From Nansenia antarctica (Eukaryota; Chordata; Actinopteri; Argentiniformes; Microstomatidae), in the NCBI GenBank assembly GCA_963989245.1, contig OZ022345.1, positions 48,094,516 through 48,158,515 on the forward strand: a stretch of DNA of 64,000 nt, written 5' to 3'. Positions 25,101 to 30,600 of this stretch are shown piece by piece. Below the pieces are notes generated by a model. It made no database searches, was not told the origin of the DNA, and saw only the letters and a program-made list of their open reading frames with translations. Within the stretch, counting starts at the first letter, position 1. Each line of letters begins with the position of its first letter. A program made the position numbers and the translations under genes.

Positions 25101-27553
25101 ACAGGAGGGTGTGGTTGGGGGACCAACCTTAGCCAGACAATGCCACCTTGGGAATTACAGGAAATAATATACAGGGGGAATAATTCAAACACCTTGTTAC
25201 AATATACAATATTCCCTATATGTTCTTTATATGTAAGGAAGACAGAGATCAAATGGTTTAAATTCATTACAATGTAACTACTCCTCTCCTCGATCTCACT
25301 CTTTTGTGAGGAACATGTAGAGAATCAGGGAGGAGGTGGAGGTGAGCACTGGCGTTGAGGAGGCAGCAGAGGCTCTGGAAGATCTCCAAGTCTTCTTGAT
25401 CGTTATCTGTGACAAGATCGTTGACAGTTAGAAATCCGCATATGTCTACTTATTTTAACTGTTTTTCTATTAATGTGTTCCCAAATAATATGCCCTTAAC
25501 TTTAAGATTATTTTAGTGCCACAAAGCTTGAAGGAATCTGGACCCTGATCTGATACGATAGTCTAAGTGCCTATAACAACTCACCAGCCACCATAATCTC
25601 GTACATCTCCATGGCAACGTCTGAGAACATGTTTTCCACGGCCTGGATGAAGGACCACTTGTCAGCAGAGGAGGAGAACACCTCACACACCTGCTGCACC
25701 ATCCTGACGGACCAGTTCATGCAGTACCCGTCCTTCTCACACACCTGAGAGGGGTAACCAGAAATGTCAGTAGCTCAGGCCGGTTCAGGCAGTACCTTCC
25801 GTTAAGTGGGCACAAAATGGGGGAAATGTGTCTCTTAGGTTAAAAGATACCGGAACCCTAGAGCAGATAATAAAGTTATTTAGCAGCAGTGACTGACCAG
25901 TGTGAGGTACACAAAGAGTCGTGAGCTCTCAAACAGGCGTCCATTGAGGGCCTTGCTGGCCAGCACGCTGTAGCACACGCTGTTCCCACACAGCAACAAC
26001 AGACGAGCCACATTCTCCATGTGCCATGCCTGGGGAAGGACTGGAGGCCAACAGAACCAGCACAAAACAAAACAACTGTCATTCATACACACAGCATTCA
26101 CACTTTACATTAACATTTTTGACATTTAGCAGACGCCTTTATCCAAAGCGACTTACAAGCGCAGTACATTTATCGCAGCCCGGTACACACATAAAGATAA
26201 TCTGGCCGATTTTGGCCCAATTTCCCCCCTTCCGACCAAGGACAGCAAACGCCCGATTATCGGATGGCTCTAAAGATTATCCTACAAGATTATCCTGTGG
26301 TGTGAGGTGTGTTAAGAGTCAATTTCTCCCGACAATCTGCTCGGAAAATGGTCGGGGCCGACGATCGTAAATATTAGACGTGTTCAATATTTATGATCAA
26401 AAGTCTTCTTGTCTGTGGTCAAAACTGACAACTCCCAAGTCCGATTGTGACGTGGAATGGAATGTAGCCAATCAAGAAGCCAGCTGACTGACGCGTCTTC
26501 TTCTTTTCGTTCTTCTGCACTTTATTTTCCCTGTAGCACATGGCTGCCTCTACAGGTCAGTCAGGGTACTACTACCCTGTTCACGCGAGACTCCAGACTG
26601 TCGGAGGACAGATCTTTATGCATGTGGTTGTATATTGGAGCACACCACACACAATACGATCAAGACTGTTCAATCCATGATTTTTTATCTTCATGTGTGG
26701 GGTCTATCTGAATCAGAAAATCCTTATATGTGTACCAGGCTTAAGGTAAGTGAATCATCTATACATCAGTCATCATCGCACATGATGGTGCACTCACCAT
26801 TTGCTTAGTGAAATCTATAATCCTATGGTAATGGTACATACTGTACGTGTGGACTGACCAGACATACAGTATATACAGTATACAGACAAAAGAGTGTAAA
26901 AGGTTTGTCTACCATTCCTGGGTGTGTAAAATATAATCATTCAAAGTTGCCAAGTCCTCTGGGCTACTGCAGTTACCTATGAGCTCCTCCAGGATGGCCA
27001 TTATGGTGTCGCTGGTCCAATCTTTGGCTTCCAGGTCGCTGTGTAGCAGGATGAGAGCCTTGGCCAGGTCGGACTGGGCCACCCCAGCACGCCGCTGCTC
27101 CTGCCAGCCTAGCGAACCTGGAAAGAACATTCCCTTACACTACACATACACTTTGCCTTGCAACTCTGGCCAACCAAAAAACAAGCATTTCATTTGTTAT
27201 TATTAACATTAGAATTTCACCATGTAATTACTAACAAGTGATTTATATACTGTACAAAAGTGCAACCAGTTTTTTTAAGGTAGAAACCGAGAAGGCCCAT
27301 GTTGTCCCTCTCACCGTCTGGTAGCAGTGGTCCGTAGAGGATGAACAGCAGCCGGGCTTGGCTGACAATGGGCCAGGGTTTCAGGATGCGGGTCAGCCAG
27401 AACAGAGTGTCCTTGCTGTTCTTCCAGGGGTCCAACAGAACCTGTCTGCAGAACAGACGGATCTGTTGCTCCAACAGCTGACATGAACCTGAGGGAGAAA
27501 AAAGACATACGGATCACTCACGTCTCTCACACTCTTTCAATTAGCCTTTTTGT

Positions 27554-27626
<73 letters not shown>

Positions 27627-30600
27627 AGGGACAGACACTCACCTGGCTTTCCTGTGACCACTGACATGATTTTCTGGGGTAGATTTGTGAAGTCGCACAG
27701 GAAGTTGAAAACTCTGGGCCACGCCAGCTCCTCCCAGCCGGCTATCAATGTCTGTCAGTCAAACATTAACCATCTCAATACAGGATTCAGCCTTTGATAT
27801 TAAATTGTCTGATGTTCTTTGTAACTAGGCTCTCACCTGTAGAAACGCTCCATAGCTGGAGAAGCCTTGGCATTGCACTGATTTAATGCACTCTTCCATC
27901 ATGAAGCAAGGAACCTGAGTGGGAGGTAACAACTGTGTTAGTCTAAGTAAGGTTAACTAGAAAATAACAATCTATTCAATGTTGTCAACTGTTTGGTTTG
28001 TTTAGAAATGTGAGAATGTTTGTAGAGCACACACAGCTAAACATTGCCTCATCTGTCCTCCCTCACCTCTCTGTCTTACCTGTGAAAACTTGCTATATAT
28101 GAACGTTAGCCTATCCTTTGTTGGCAGCAAGAGGGTACATCTCTTGAACAATAAACCTGAAACAATGAGCAAAAACAACAAGAATGTAACATAGTGACTA
28201 TATTTGCCAACCAGGACCACTTGCTTTCCTCATCGGACCCCCTATGAAAGGAGATAGAAATAATACTTTGGTCTATCTACCTGATAAAGAATTACAGCAG
28301 AAATAATGTGGCTCTGAATATTAGTTTATTATAAACATGTGTGTTCTTGGCCAACCAACTAAGTAAAATAAAGGTAAATTAATCAAATAAAGCTGTTGAG
28401 GAGCCTCTCACCCAGCGATGTGTAGTGTTCTAGTGAGGACACCTCGGTGGAGTGATGACACCCCTGTACGATGGTCCTCTTCCTCCAGGTCTGAGTGGAG
28501 ACATAGCCCATGATGCGGCGACTGATGGCCTTGGACACCATGCTCAACACACTGATCTGCAACACTTTACCACAACAAACAACGAGGCAGGGAGAAACAT
28601 CTCATTAATTCAGATGCACGTCATTGGAGCTATACATATGTAAGACCATTTAGTACCCTGCCCCTGGTAACGGCTTCAATCAGAATAGTTAAGCCTCATA
28701 GATATGTCTCATCTAAATAATCATAATTCACCCATCCTGAAAAATGTCCAAAGCAAACAGAACCCACCAGAGAGTCTGTCCAGGATCATCTCAAAGACCT
28801 CGGGGGCCAGCCGCTCAAAGAAACAGTCGCTGGCCCGAACCTGACTGCGGGTGGTCATGGTCCTGACAGGATACGGCCGGCGTCTGCGGTGATACTTGTG
28901 GGTCACCGTGAATTTCCTTGTCACTTTCGCCATAATAACTGGAATACTGTCAAGCCTTTATTGTCCAGCAGAAATCTGGCCCTCCCACATGCTCCCCAAC
29001 ATTCAAAATGGGTCAATATTGGATAAAAAATAAATAAAAGTTATGGTAAAACTCATTTTCAGGGAGCCGCCATCTTGGAAATATGCAAATTAGGGGTCCA
29101 GACACACCCAATTATAAATATAAGCATTCCAATGTGTTTCTAATGGCCAAGAAACATAAATAAATAACGTTTTTATTTGAAGCTAATTTGGTTCAAAAGT
29201 TATTATAGCCAAAACCTTTTTCGGAGGGCGGCCATACTGATTTGGCCGCCATGGCGACCCCAGTGGTCGCTGGCTCGGGCGCCCTGGCTAAATCATTAGA
29301 GCATACTCTGAGCTACATCTGGGCCAAATTCGGTGCTTTTGCACAAATTTGCACAAACATAGCCTCATATAGCCCTAAGGCCCCCAACTAGGTGTGTGAG
29401 CTGTCATCCAACCCCCTCCCTCCCCAGGGTTTGTCCCCTCCCCTGCTGCGCTGCCCCTCCCAGAGGCTGCTGGACCGCGTGGTGCGTCGCTACGCTGAGG
29501 TCATAGACGTGGGAAGCATCCAGATGAAACACTTCTCTGAGAAAGACAAACTCCGCCTACTCTACACTCTGGCTGTCAATCAACACCCACTCGTACTTCA
29601 GGTAGGCCTCACAAGAACAGGGCTGACCCGGGTCGACCCGGGCTGGCCCTGTAGTGGAAAAGCACCAGTTGTGTCCATTCGCCAAATGATATCTGGAGAT
29701 AAAACAGAGGCCTCTCGAACCCTCTCTCCTCATCTCCCCTTATTATCTCAACGTTTTCCTAGATGTTCCCAGGCACCGAGGGCTGGCCTTTCCCCCGCTA
29801 CCATGGGTCATGTGGCAGGTTGATGGTCTGGTCAAGCTCCAGGCCTCTGTCTGGCCTTCACAAAGCCTCCATAGAGCAGAGGGCAGACGCAGCCTTCCAG
29901 CTGATCCAACTCACCCAGGACCTGAGCTCCAACAGCCTGGGATTCCGTCTCTACTACACCCGTCTGGGGGAAGACATGTTTGGGCTGCTGGAGGACGGAA
30001 GGGTGTTCATTACAGATGCCAGCACCATAGGAGTCATAGACCTGGAGCAGGGTGAGTGGAGAGGTTACTAGCTAAATAGCCTTAACCTCAAGCTTATGTT
30101 GTGTGGAGCATGTGAACTGAGAATTATTGCTCTGTTAGACTGATTGAGGAACCGAGTGAGGTTTGTCAAAACACACACATGTCGGGACTTTCCAGAACCA
30201 TCCCTATAGGCTGATGCACCGTTATTATTGAGGTTTAATCAAGATCCCAAACTCCCCTGAGGATCACTCTGACATGACGGATATAGCAGGTTACACTAAC
30301 TAGTAATAGCTGCTGATAATCACAGAGGAAGTACACACTGTATCTCTTCCTCTTTTTAGAAACTGTCGACGAAGAAACTTCCCCTTTTTCCATCCAGCGA
30401 TTGTTTATGTCTGGTCTCTCCTTAGTTTGATAGTAATTATAGTTGGTAGACCATCACTTTGCGAGATGCCATGTGCTGTTGCGCAGGGGTAATTACCAAC
30501 AAAAAAGATGAATAAAATATAACCGTAACAGTGAGATTTATTTATTATTTACAGACAGATCAAAGCAACATTGAGAAGAATCAAAGCAATGAACAGAGCA

